Source: Kitasatospora phosalacinea
GTDB taxonomy: Bacteria; Actinomycetota; Actinomycetes; Streptomycetales; Streptomycetaceae
Length of the DNA stretch: 7,824 nt
Direction of reading: 5' to 3'
Assembly: GCF_000716545.1 (NCBI RefSeq)
Contig: NZ_JNWZ01000120.1
Span: 1-7,824 of the forward strand
This document shows positions 1 through 5,257 of this stretch, in pieces. The notes beneath the pieces were generated by a model. That model was not told the origin of the DNA. It saw only the letters and a program-made list of their open reading frames with translations, and made no database searches. Each line of letters begins with the position of its first letter. Positions within the stretch are counted from its first letter, which is position 1. The position numbers and the translations under genes are program-made.

Positions 1-173
1 AGCAGCTCGATCCGCTCACGCGCGGTCAGCTTGCCCTTCGCGTGCTGCGCCTCGGTGGCCTTCTCGCTCGGCCCCCGGCGGACCTGCTCGCGCAGCTCGC
101 GCAACTCGGCGACCCGACTACGGGCATCGGCCGGAGCCTCGTCGCCGACCGGCGCATCGTGCAGGACCGTCAT
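1..173 (-). CDS. Acyl-CoA carboxylase carboxyltransferase (beta) subunit, N-terminal 57 codons, runs off left edge
   Basis: This is the beginning of a biotin-dependent acyl-CoA carboxylase beta subunit (PccB/AccB type), which transfers the carboxyl group from carboxybiotin to propionyl- or acetyl-CoA. Only the 5' end is present. The recognisable part is the end of the fragment, EKATEAQHAKGKLTARERI (residues 37-55), which matches the conserved N-terminal helix block of actinobacterial carboxyltransferases. The catalytic crotonase-fold halves would lie beyond position 1. The start is the ATG at 173-171, with a GGAG ribosome site (183-186, minus strand) 9 nt upstream. It reads in the same direction as the PLDc_N gene, but about 350 bp separate them, so it probably has its own promoter. 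The fragment cannot separate a propionyl- from an acetyl-CoA-specific subunit, so no symbol is given. Confidence 0.85.
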   Translation of the reverse strand, partial: MTVLHDAPVGDEAPADARSRVAELRELREQVRRGPSEKATEAQHAKGKLTARERIEL

Positions 174-524
174 TTCGAACCACTCCAAGCTCGCGTGGGG
201 CAGCGAACACCTCTACTGCTACGACAGTACGAGTCAGTGCGCCCGGCTTTCGGCGTCGAATCCGTACAAGGTCGGGAGCCGATCGCTGTACAGGCTCGAC
301 ATAGGGGGGCGCACGGGCCCGGCGCCGGGCCGCTCCGGACGGGTGCCCGGGCGTACCCCGGTCGGGGGATGGGGGAGTGGTCGAACCAGCAGGTCAGCGG
401 TGATGCGGGGGGTGTGCGGAGGCCGCCGGCGCGCGGTGCGCGGGAAGGGGCGCACGCGGGCCGGCGGCCGGGTGTTCGAGATCCGGATCCGGTTCGGATG
501 GTAGGGATGCGCCAAAAGGCGTGA
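174..524. other. Gene-free stretch upstream of the carboxylase gene
   Basis: No convincing gene is seen in these 351 bases. Open frames on both strands translate to Arg/Pro-rich low-complexity protein and lack ribosome sites. By hand count 181-300 is about 60-65% GC, lower than the coding DNA around it, which fits a promoter for the minus-strand carboxylase gene, but I find no good -35/-10 pair. The stretch contains GTACA direct repeats (starting at 264 and 288), the 8-bp palindrome CTGTACAG (286-293), a 16-bp GC palindrome (316-331), and a weak hairpin CGCC-AAAA-GGCG (510-521) just after the PLDc_N stop that could be a weak terminator. Confidence 0.6.
316..331. repeat. Perfect 16-bp GC palindrome
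   Basis: GGCCCGGCGCCGGGCC is its own reverse complement and has no loop. It lies between the PLDc_N gene and the carboxylase gene, both on the minus strand. It could act in RNA as a GC hairpin (terminator or 5' UTR structure) or in DNA as a binding site. In DNA this GC-rich, chance palindromes are not rare. Confidence 0.4.
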
Positions 525-938
525 TCAGCCCTTGGGACGGTCGCCGTCCCCGGGGCGGTCGTCGTCCCGGCGCAGGTCGTCCTCGCGGCGGCGCAGGTCG
601 GCCTCCCACTGCTTGAGCATGTCCTCGTGCTCGTCGTTGCCGCGCTTCAGCGAGGCGAGGAACTCCGGGTCGTCGTCCGGGGCGAGCGGGCGCCCGTCGG
701 GCCGGTGGCCGGGGCGGGCGGCGGCCGGGCCGGACGGCCAGGACGCCCGGCGCGCGCCGCCGCGGGTGCGGCCGGCCACCAGCCAGGCGATCGAGCCGAC
801 CAGCGGGAAGAACAGCACGATGATCACCCAGCCCACCTTCGGCAGGTGGCGGACCTCGTCCTCGGGGGTGGTCAGGCAGTCGATGAACGCCCACACCCAC
901 AGGGCGAGCAGCGCCACCACGGGCAAGATTCTCGGCAC
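525..938 (-). CDS. PLDc_N-domain small membrane protein
   Basis: A 137-residue protein of the phospholipase D nuclease N-terminal (PLDc_N) family, small actinobacterial membrane proteins whose function is not known. Two hydrophobic segments are visible, at about 4-20 and 36-55, separated by the charged loop TPEDEVRHLPK. The LPK..W segment followed by FFPLVGSIAWL is the family signature. The soluble C-terminal half (about 57-137) is Pro/Arg-rich and then strongly charged, with a probable short helix or coiled coil at 93-126 (DEHEDMLKQWEADLRRRED). No phospholipase HKD motif is present, so no enzyme activity is implied. The start is GTG at 938-936, with GGAG (948-951, minus strand) 9 nt upstream. 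It is divergent from ubiD across a 76-bp gap. The long plus-strand open frame through this gene is only the ubiD frame extended upstream. Confidence 0.85.
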   Translation of the reverse strand: MPRILPVVALLALWVWAFIDCLTTPEDEVRHLPKVGWVIIVLFFPLVGSIAWLVAGRTRGGARRASWPSGPAAARPGHRPDGRPLAPDDDPEFLASLKRGNDEHEDMLKQWEADLRRREDDLRRDDDRPGDGDRPKG

Positions 939-1014
939 GGCACAGATCTCCGGAAGAAGGTTCGAACAGGACCCTTGGCGGCCTCAGGTTAGCCCGTACC
1001 GGATACTGACAGGT
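939..1014. promoter_or_regulatory. Divergent promoter region between PLDc_N gene and ubiD
   Basis: This 76-bp gap must hold the 5' control signals of both flanking genes. For the plus strand, GATACT (1002-1007) is a plausible -10 element 7 nt before the ubiD ATG. For the minus strand, TAACCT (complement of 986-991) fits TAnnnT, and the GGAG ribosome site of the PLDc_N gene is at 948-951. I see no good TTGACA-like -35 at the right spacing for either. Assignment rests on position and weak motif matches. Confidence 0.45.
1002..1007 (+). promoter_or_regulatory. Candidate -10 element for a leaderless ubiD transcript
   Basis: GATACT lies 7 nt before ATG 1015, so transcription would start at about the A of the start codon. 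No ribosome site precedes this ATG (only AGG one base away), which fits a leaderless mRNA. The hexamer matches TATAAT at 4 of 6 positions. Confidence 0.4.
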
Positions 1015-2472
1015 ATGGCATACGACGATCTCCGTTCCTTCCTCCGGGCGCTGGAGCGGGAGGGCGACCTCAAACGGATCAAGGTCGAGGTCGACCCCTA
1101 CCTGGAGGTCGGCGAGATCGTCGACCGGGTGCAGAAGGCCAAGGGCCCCGCGCTGCTGTTCGAGAACGTCAAGGGCTCGGCGATGCCGCTGGCCATGAAC
1201 GTCTTCGGCACCGAGCGGCGGCTGTCCAAGGCGCTCGGCCTGAAGTCGCCCGACGACATCGCCGAGAAGATCGGCGGCCTGCTCAAGCCCGAGCTGCCGC
1301 AGGGCTTCACCGGCTTCCGGGAGGCGTTCGGCAAGCTCGCCTCGATGGCGCACGTCCCGCCGCGGAACGTGAAGTCCGCCGACGCGCCCGTCCACGAGGT
1401 GGTGCTCACCGGCGAGGACGTCGACCTGGAACGGCTGCCCGCGCTGTTCACCTGGCCGCTGGACGGCGGCTCCTTCTTCAACCTCGGGCTCACCCACACC
1501 AAGGACCCGGACTCCGGCGTCCGCAACCTCGGCCTGTACCGGCTGCAGCGGCACGACAAGCGCACCATCGGCATGCACTGGCAGATCCACAAGGACAGCC
1601 GCAACCACGCCGCGGTGGCCGCCAGGCGCGGCGAGAAGCTGCCCGTCGCGATCGCCTTCGGCTGCCCGCCCGCCGTCACCTACGCCGCCACCGCGCCGCT
1701 GCCCGGCGACATCGACGAGTACCTGTTCGCCGGGTTCGTCGCGGGGGAGCGGGTCCGGATGGTCGACTGCAAGACCGTCCCGCTGCAGGTCCCGGCCGAC
1801 GCCGAGGTGGTGCTGGAGGGCTGGCTGGAGCCCGGCGAGCTGCTCCCCGAGGGGCCGTTCGGCGACCACACCGGCTTCTACACCCCGCAGGAGCCGTTCC
1901 CGGCGCTGACCATCGACTGCGTGACGATGCGCCGCCGCCCGCTGCTGCAGTCCATCGTGGTCGGCCGGCCGCCCACCGAGGACGGGCCGCTGGGCAAGTT
2001 CACCGAGCGCTTCTTCCTCCCGCTGCTCAAGGTGATCATCCCGGACATCGTCGACTACGACCTGCCCGAGGCAGGCGGCTTCCACAACTGCGTGATCGTC
2101 TCGATCGACAAGAAGTACCCGAAGCACGCGCAGAAGGTCATGCACGCCATCTGGGGCGCCCACATGATGTCGCTGACCAAGCTGATCGTCGTGGTGGACG
2201 CCGATTGCGACGTCCACGACTACCAGGAGGTCGCCTGGCGGGCCCTGGGCAACGTCGACTACAGCCGGGACCTCTCGGTCGTCGAGGGCCCGGTCGACCA
2301 CCTGGACCACGCCTCCTACCAGCAGTTCTGGGGCGGCAAGGCGGGCATCGACGCCACCCGCAAGCTCCCCGAGGAGGGCTACACCCGCGACGGCGGCTGG
2401 CCCGAGATGGTCGCCTCCGACCCGGAGACCGCCGCCCGGGTCACCCGCCGCTGGAAGGAGTACGGACTGTGA
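1015..2472 (+). CDS. mqnL: UbiD-family prenylated-FMN decarboxylase, menaquinone (futalosine) pathway
   Basis: A 485-residue UbiD-type decarboxylase, the usual length for the family. In actinobacteria that make menaquinone by the futalosine route, this enzyme removes the ring carboxylate of the prenylated naphthoate. It needs prenylated FMN made by a UbiX protein, which is not in this window. The core motifs are intact: NLGLYRLQ (171-178) supplies the conserved Arg (R176), MHWQIHKDSRN (187-197) belongs to the cofactor-binding region, and PEGPFGDHTGFY (278-289) supplies E279 and D284, matching the Glu-Arg-acid triad; Asp at the last position is normal for UbiD. The start at ATG 1015 gives the standard N-terminus MAYDDLRSFL; the frame is open further upstream, but that overlaps the antisense PLDc_N gene. 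The 3' end reads EYGL-stop, with GTGA offering an overlapping start. Pathway assignment is from the adjacent UbiA-type gene. The symbol follows the MqnL naming of this UbiD; the family is near certain, the exact step inferred. Confidence 0.92.
   Translation: MAYDDLRSFLRALEREGDLKRIKVEVDPYLEVGEIVDRVQKAKGPALLFENVKGSAMPLAMNVFGTERRLSKALGLKSPDDIAEKIGGLLKPELPQGFTGFREAFGKLASMAHVPPRNVKSADAPVHEVVLTGEDVDLERLPALFTWPLDGGSFFNLGLTHTKDPDSGVRNLGLYRLQRHDKRTIGMHWQIHKDSRNHAAVAARRGEKLPVAIAFGCPPAVTYAATAPLPGDIDEYLFAGFVAGERVRMVDCKTVPLQVPADAEVVLEGWLEPGELLPEGPFGDHTGFYTPQEPFPALTIDCVTMRRRPLLQSIVVGRPPTEDGPLGKFTERFFLPLLKVIIPDIVDYDLPEAGGFHNCVIVSIDKKYPKHAQKVMHAIWGAHMMSLTKLIVVVDADCDVHDYQEVAWRALGNVDYSRDLSVVEGPVDHLDHASYQQFWGGKAGIDATRKLPEEGYTRDGGWPEMVASDPETAARVTRRWKEYGL
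2457..2472 (+). repeat. Junction repeat copy 1 (end of ubiD)
   Basis: GGAGTACGGACTGTGA: a GGAG ribosome site, 8 nt, then GTGA, which contains the ubiD TGA stop and an overlapping GTG start. It recurs at 2540-2555 with a single mismatch (A2466 versus C2549), 83 bp away. Confidence 0.75.
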
Positions 2473-2555
2473 AACCCGATAGCCTGCCGGACGTGGTCCA
2501 GGCGCAGGAAGTCCTTCCCCGCACCCGCGGGGGTCAGCCGGAGTACGGCCTGTGA
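2469..2555 (+). CDS. Possible 28-codon coupling mini-ORF between ubiD and mqnP
   Basis: A GTG at 2469 overlaps the ubiD TGA by four bases (GTGA) and sits 8 nt after GGAG. The frame runs 28 codons (MKPDSLPDVVQ...PEYGL) to a TGA at 2553-2555, which in turn overlaps both possible mqnP starts. It would therefore pass ribosomes from ubiD to mqnP without a gap. Third positions are about 82% G/C by hand count, lower than in the neighbouring genes, so coding is not clearly supported. The peptide has no recognisable domain or membrane segment and ends in the same EYGL as UbiD, as expected from a duplicated junction. It may be a coupling relic rather than a functional protein. Confidence 0.3.
   Translation: MKPDSLPDVVQAQEVLPRTRGGQPEYGL
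2540..2555 (+). repeat. Junction repeat copy 2 (start of mqnP)
   Basis: GGAGTACGGCCTGTGA: the same GGAG-8 nt-GTGA arrangement as at 2457-2472. This copy supplies the mqnP ribosome site and the GTG start at 2552, followed directly by ATG at 2555. Confidence 0.75.
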
Positions 2556-3457
2556 TGACCACCGCCGACGCGTTCGAGGCGCCGCCGAGCCGGACCCGGG
2601 CCTTCCTGCGCCTGGTCGTGATCGAGCACTCGGTCTTCGCGCTGCCCTTCGCCTACACCGCCGCGCTCACCGCGATGTTCCTCGCCGATGGGACGGTGCA
2701 CTGGCGCGAACTGCTGCTGGTCACCGTCTGCATGGTCGGCCTGCGGACCTTCGCGATGGCCGCCAACCGGATCATCGACCGCGAGATCGACGCCCGGAAC
2801 CCGCGCACCGCCGGCCGCGAACTCGTCACCGGCGCCGTCTCGCTGCGCACCGCGTACGTCGGTTCGGCGATCGCGCTGGTGGTCTTCCTCGGCTCGGCGG
2901 CGCTGCTCAACACGCTGTGCCTGCTGCTCGCCCCGGTGGCCGTCGTCCCGATGGTGGTCTACCCGTACGGCAAGCGGTTCACCGACTTCCCGCAGGCCAT
3001 CCTGGGCCTGGCCCAGGCGATGGGGCCGATCGGCGCCTGGCTGGCCGTCACCGGCAGCTGGTCCTGGGACGCGGTGGTGCTCGGCCTGGCGGTCGGCATC
3101 TGGATCGGCGGCTTCGACCTGATCTACGCCTGCCAGGACGTCGCGGCCGACCGGGGCACGGGCGTGCGCTCCGTCCCGGCCCGGTTCGGCGTGCCCGCCG
3201 CGATCACCGGCGCCCGGGTCTGCCACGCGGTCACCACCGCGCTGCTCGCCTGGTACGCGGTGCTGACCGACGCGGGCGCGTTCTTCTGGTGCGGGCTCGC
3301 GGTGGTGGCGGGGGCCTTCGTCTACGAGCACACCATCGTCAAGCCGCACGACCTGTCCCGGCTGAACCGGGCGTTCTTCTCCACCAACGGGTTCGTCGGC
3401 ATCTCGCTGTTCGCCTTCGCCCTGCTCGACCTGGTCAGCCGCGGTCTGACGGTCTGA
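2552..3457 (+). CDS. mqnP: UbiA-family prenyltransferase, menaquinone biosynthesis (MqnP type)
   Basis: A 301-residue (GTG 2552) or 300-residue (ATG 2555) integral membrane prenyltransferase that attaches the polyprenyl chain to the aromatic acid precursor of menaquinone. Both Mg-diphosphate-binding motifs of the UbiA superfamily are intact: NRIIDREID at 72-80 (N72, D76, D80) and DLIYACQDVAAD at 189-200 (D189, D196, D200), in the 301-residue numbering. Hydrophobic segments run through most of the protein (for example 101-135, 150-167, 174-194, 226-256 and 280-297), matching a multi-helix fold. The GTG at 2552 keeps the GGAG-8 nt-GTG spacing seen at the upstream mini-ORF, while the adjacent ATG allows a TGATG overlap; I cannot decide between them. 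It is co-transcribed with ubiD and followed 12 bp after its stop by a strong terminator, so it is the last gene of that unit. Confidence 0.92.
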   Translation: MMTTADAFEAPPSRTRAFLRLVVIEHSVFALPFAYTAALTAMFLADGTVHWRELLLVTVCMVGLRTFAMAANRIIDREIDARNPRTAGRELVTGAVSLRTAYVGSAIALVVFLGSAALLNTLCLLLAPVAVVPMVVYPYGKRFTDFPQAILGLAQAMGPIGAWLAVTGSWSWDAVVLGLAVGIWIGGFDLIYACQDVAADRGTGVRSVPARFGVPAAITGARVCHAVTTALLAWYAVLTDAGAFFWCGLAVVAGAFVYEHTIVKPHDLSRLNRAFFSTNGFVGISLFAFALLDLVSRGLTV

Positions 3458-3468
3458 CCACCGACGGA

Positions 3469-3506
3469 CGGCAGGGGCGTGCGGGCCACTCCGCGCGCCC
3501 CTGTCG
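3469..3506 (+). terminator. Strong hairpin terminator after mqnP
   Basis: Bases 3469-3484 pair with 3491-3506 over 16 bp (14 Watson-Crick and two G-U pairs, no mismatch or bulge) around the 6-nt loop GCCACT. The hairpin starts 12 bp after the mqnP stop. There is no U-tract after it, which is common for streptomycete terminators. It separates the menaquinone unit from the RNA-repair operon and shows that the in-frame GTG at 3479, inside the stem, is not a real start for the next gene. Confidence 0.8.
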
Positions 3507-3549
3507 CGCGTCCGCCCAAATTCGCTGGCCGGGCGGATCGACCCGTCCC

Positions 3550-3555
3550 TAGGGT
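3550..3555 (+). promoter_or_regulatory. Candidate -10 element of the RNA-repair operon
   Basis: TAGGGT fits the streptomycete TAnnnT -10 pattern and is 7 nt before ATG 3563, so the transcript could begin at the start codon (leaderless). No clear -35 is seen; CTGGCC (3525-3530, 19-nt spacer) is weak. The overlapping AGGGTGG (3551-3557) might instead be a ribosome site for a longer transcript. Confidence 0.45.
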
Positions 3556-3562
3556 GGTCCGC

Positions 3563-5257
3563 ATGCGCGTCCACTACCCCCGGACCCCGCACCTCCCGTG
3601 GTCCCCGGGGGCGGCGGCCGACGACATCCGCACCGGGGACCTGTCGGGCCTGGCCGGTGCCGAGGTGGTCGTCACCGAGAAGCTGGACGGCGAGAACACC
3701 ACCCTCTACCCCGACGGCCTGCACGCCCGCTCGCTGGACTCCGCGCACCACCCCTCCCGCGCCTGGGTGAAGGGCCTGCAGGGCCGGATCGGCCCGCGCA
3801 TCCCGGCCGGCTGGCGGATCTGCGGGGAGAACCTGTACGCCCGGCACTCGCTCGCCTACACCGACCTGGACAGCTGGTTCTTCGGCTTCTCGGTCTGGAC
3901 CGACCGGGACGACTGCCTCGACTGGGACGCCACCGTCCGCTTCCTGCGCCGCCTCGGCGTGCCCACCCCCCGGGTGCTGTGGCGCGGCCGCTACGACGAG
4001 CGGGCGGTCCGCGCGCTCAAGCTCGACCCGGAGCGCCAGGAGGGCTACGTGGTGCGGACGGTCGCGGGCTTCCCGCGCGCCGAGTTCGGGCGCCGGGTCG
4101 CCAAGTGGGTGCGCCCGCACCACGTGCGGACCGACACCCACTGGATGCACGCCGCCGTGGTCGAGAACGGCCTCGGCCCGAACTCCGCGCTCTGGCACGT
4201 CCGTTCCGGCGGCACGCCGGACGCGGCCGCCCTTGCCGCCGCCCTCGGACGCGACCTCGACCCCGAGCTCGACGGCGTCACCGCCCGGTTGGACGCCCTC
4301 GGCCGCACCGGCGACGCCCGGCTCGACGGCGTCCTCGCCTTCGCGCTGCGCACCGCCCGCCGCGAACGGCTGATGCCCGCCCTGGCCCGGCCGCTCGGCC
4401 TGCCGCAGGCCCGGCGGGTGGCCGACCTGGTCGGCCTGCACCCGCTGCTCGCCCGGCCCCACCCCGACGGGCAGCGCCGGGCCGGTCTGACCGGCCTCGC
4501 GGCCGCCGCCGACCTCGGGGTGCTGCACGCCGTCGCCGCCGAGGCCCACCCCGACGCCGAGCAGGAGGTCGCCTGGTCGGCCCTGCACGCCGAGGACGCC
4601 GGACTGCTCGGGCCCGACCCGTTCGGCCCGCTGCGGGCCGGGCTGCGCGAAGCCCTCGCCGGCCTCCCGCCGGACGTCCGCGACCGGTGCTGGGCGCAGG
4701 CCCGCGAGGCGTACGGCCTCGGCCGGATCTCCACCGCCGAGGAGGCCGTCGCCGCCACCTGGGCCTGGCGCGACGGCCGCTTCCCCCGGCTGGTCCACCT
4801 CTGCGGCCCCTCCGGCAGCGGCAAGTCCACGTACGCGGCGACGCTGCCCGGCACCCGGATCAGCCTGGACGAACTGCGGGCCGCCCACGGCTCCCGGGCC
4901 GAACAGCGCGACAACCCCGAACTCCTGCGCCGGGGCCTGGCGGCACTGGAGGCCGCGCTGGCGGACGGCGGCACCGCCGTCTGGGACGCCACCTCGCTCA
5001 ACCGCCACCAGCGCGGCCACCCGCACGCGATCGCCGAACGCCGCGACGCGCTGCTCACCCACGTCGTCACCGTCGTCGACGAGGCCGAGCTGCACCGCCG
5101 CAACGCCGTCCGCCCGCACCCCGTCCCCGCCGAGGTGCTGACCGCCCAGCTCCACCGCTGGAACCCGCCCTACCCCGGCCAGGCCCACCGCACCCGGTAC
5201 CTGGACGCCGACGGCACGGTGGCGAGCACCGCCGGGTCCCTGGACGAGGAGGACTGA
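3563..5257 (+). CDS. RNA ligase - helical region - polynucleotide kinase fusion (RNA repair)
   Basis: A 564-residue two-enzyme fusion predicted to phosphorylate 5'-OH RNA ends and seal them to 3'-OH ends. The N-terminal domain (about 1-215) is an ATP-dependent RNA ligase of the covalent nucleotidyltransferase superfamily: motif I EKLDGEN with K40 as AMP-accepting lysine, ARSLDS (55-60), motif III GENLYA (88-93) with E89, motif IIIa FFGFSVW (106-112), motif IV EGYVVR (160-165), motif V VAKWVRP (179-185) with K181. The C-terminal domain (about 405-564) is a P-loop kinase: Walker A GPSGSGKST (415-423), SLDELR (434-439) with likely catalytic D436 and R439, WDATSLNRHQR (474-484), and Arg-rich lid HRRNAVR (511-517). 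Residues about 220-400 are Ala/Leu-rich and probably helical, with no motif I can assign. ATG 3563 gives the typical start MRVHYPRTPHLPWSP; the upstream in-frame GTG 3479 lies in the terminator. The next gene overlaps by one base. Substrates (probably cleaved tRNA or other RNA) are inferred. Confidence 0.9.
   Translation: MRVHYPRTPHLPWSPGAAADDIRTGDLSGLAGAEVVVTEKLDGENTTLYPDGLHARSLDSAHHPSRAWVKGLQGRIGPRIPAGWRICGENLYARHSLAYTDLDSWFFGFSVWTDRDDCLDWDATVRFLRRLGVPTPRVLWRGRYDERAVRALKLDPERQEGYVVRTVAGFPRAEFGRRVAKWVRPHHVRTDTHWMHAAVVENGLGPNSALWHVRSGGTPDAAALAAALGRDLDPELDGVTARLDALGRTGDARLDGVLAFALRTARRERLMPALARPLGLPQARRVADLVGLHPLLARPHPDGQRRAGLTGLAAAADLGVLHAVAAEAHPDAEQEVAWSALHAEDAGLLGPDPFGPLRAGLREALAGLPPDVRDRCWAQAREAYGLGRISTAEEAVAATWAWRDGRFPRLVHLCGPSGSGKSTYAATLPGTRISLDELRAAHGSRAEQRDNPELLRRGLAALEAALADGGTAVWDATSLNRHQRGHPHAIAERRDALLTHVVTVVDEAELHRRNAVRPHPVPAEVLTAQLHRWNPPYPGQAHRTRYLDADGTVASTAGSLDEED
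5246..5253 (+). promoter_or_regulatory. Ribosome site fixing the start of the second repair gene
   Basis: GAGGAGGA lies inside the last codons of the ligase gene (encoding the DEED tail), with 5 nt between its GGAG (5248-5251) and the ATG at 5257. Together with the TGATG overlap this points to translational coupling of the two repair proteins. Confidence 0.8.

Noticed and set aside
372..410. tRNA T-arm-like GGTTCGACC on the minus strand
   Set aside because: The flanking bases do not pair into a T stem and no other tRNA arms are present.
42..524. Plus-strand frame of 160 codons and minus-strand frame 234-515 in the left gap
   Set aside because: Arg/Pro/Gly-rich translations, no ribosome site, and the plus-strand frame overlaps the antisense carboxylase start.
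394..2562. 722-codon minus-strand open frame across PLDc_N and ubiD
   Set aside because: It is antisense to ubiD, whose protein is clearly recognisable. Val/Gly/Asp/Arg-rich translation without domains is the usual antisense product of codons ending in G or C.
3479..3562. Upstream GTG start (28 extra residues) for the ligase-kinase
   Set aside because: The GTG lies inside the mqnP terminator stem, and the family-typical N-terminus begins at ATG 3563.
4220..4777. HD-type phosphohydrolase domain in the ligase-kinase middle region
   Set aside because: I looked for the H...HD...D pattern; the histidines and aspartates present do not form it convincingly.
2534..5188. 884-codon minus-strand open frame across mqnP and the ligase-kinase
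   Set aside because: Low-complexity translation without motifs, opposite two genes with intact catalytic motifs; a GC artefact.
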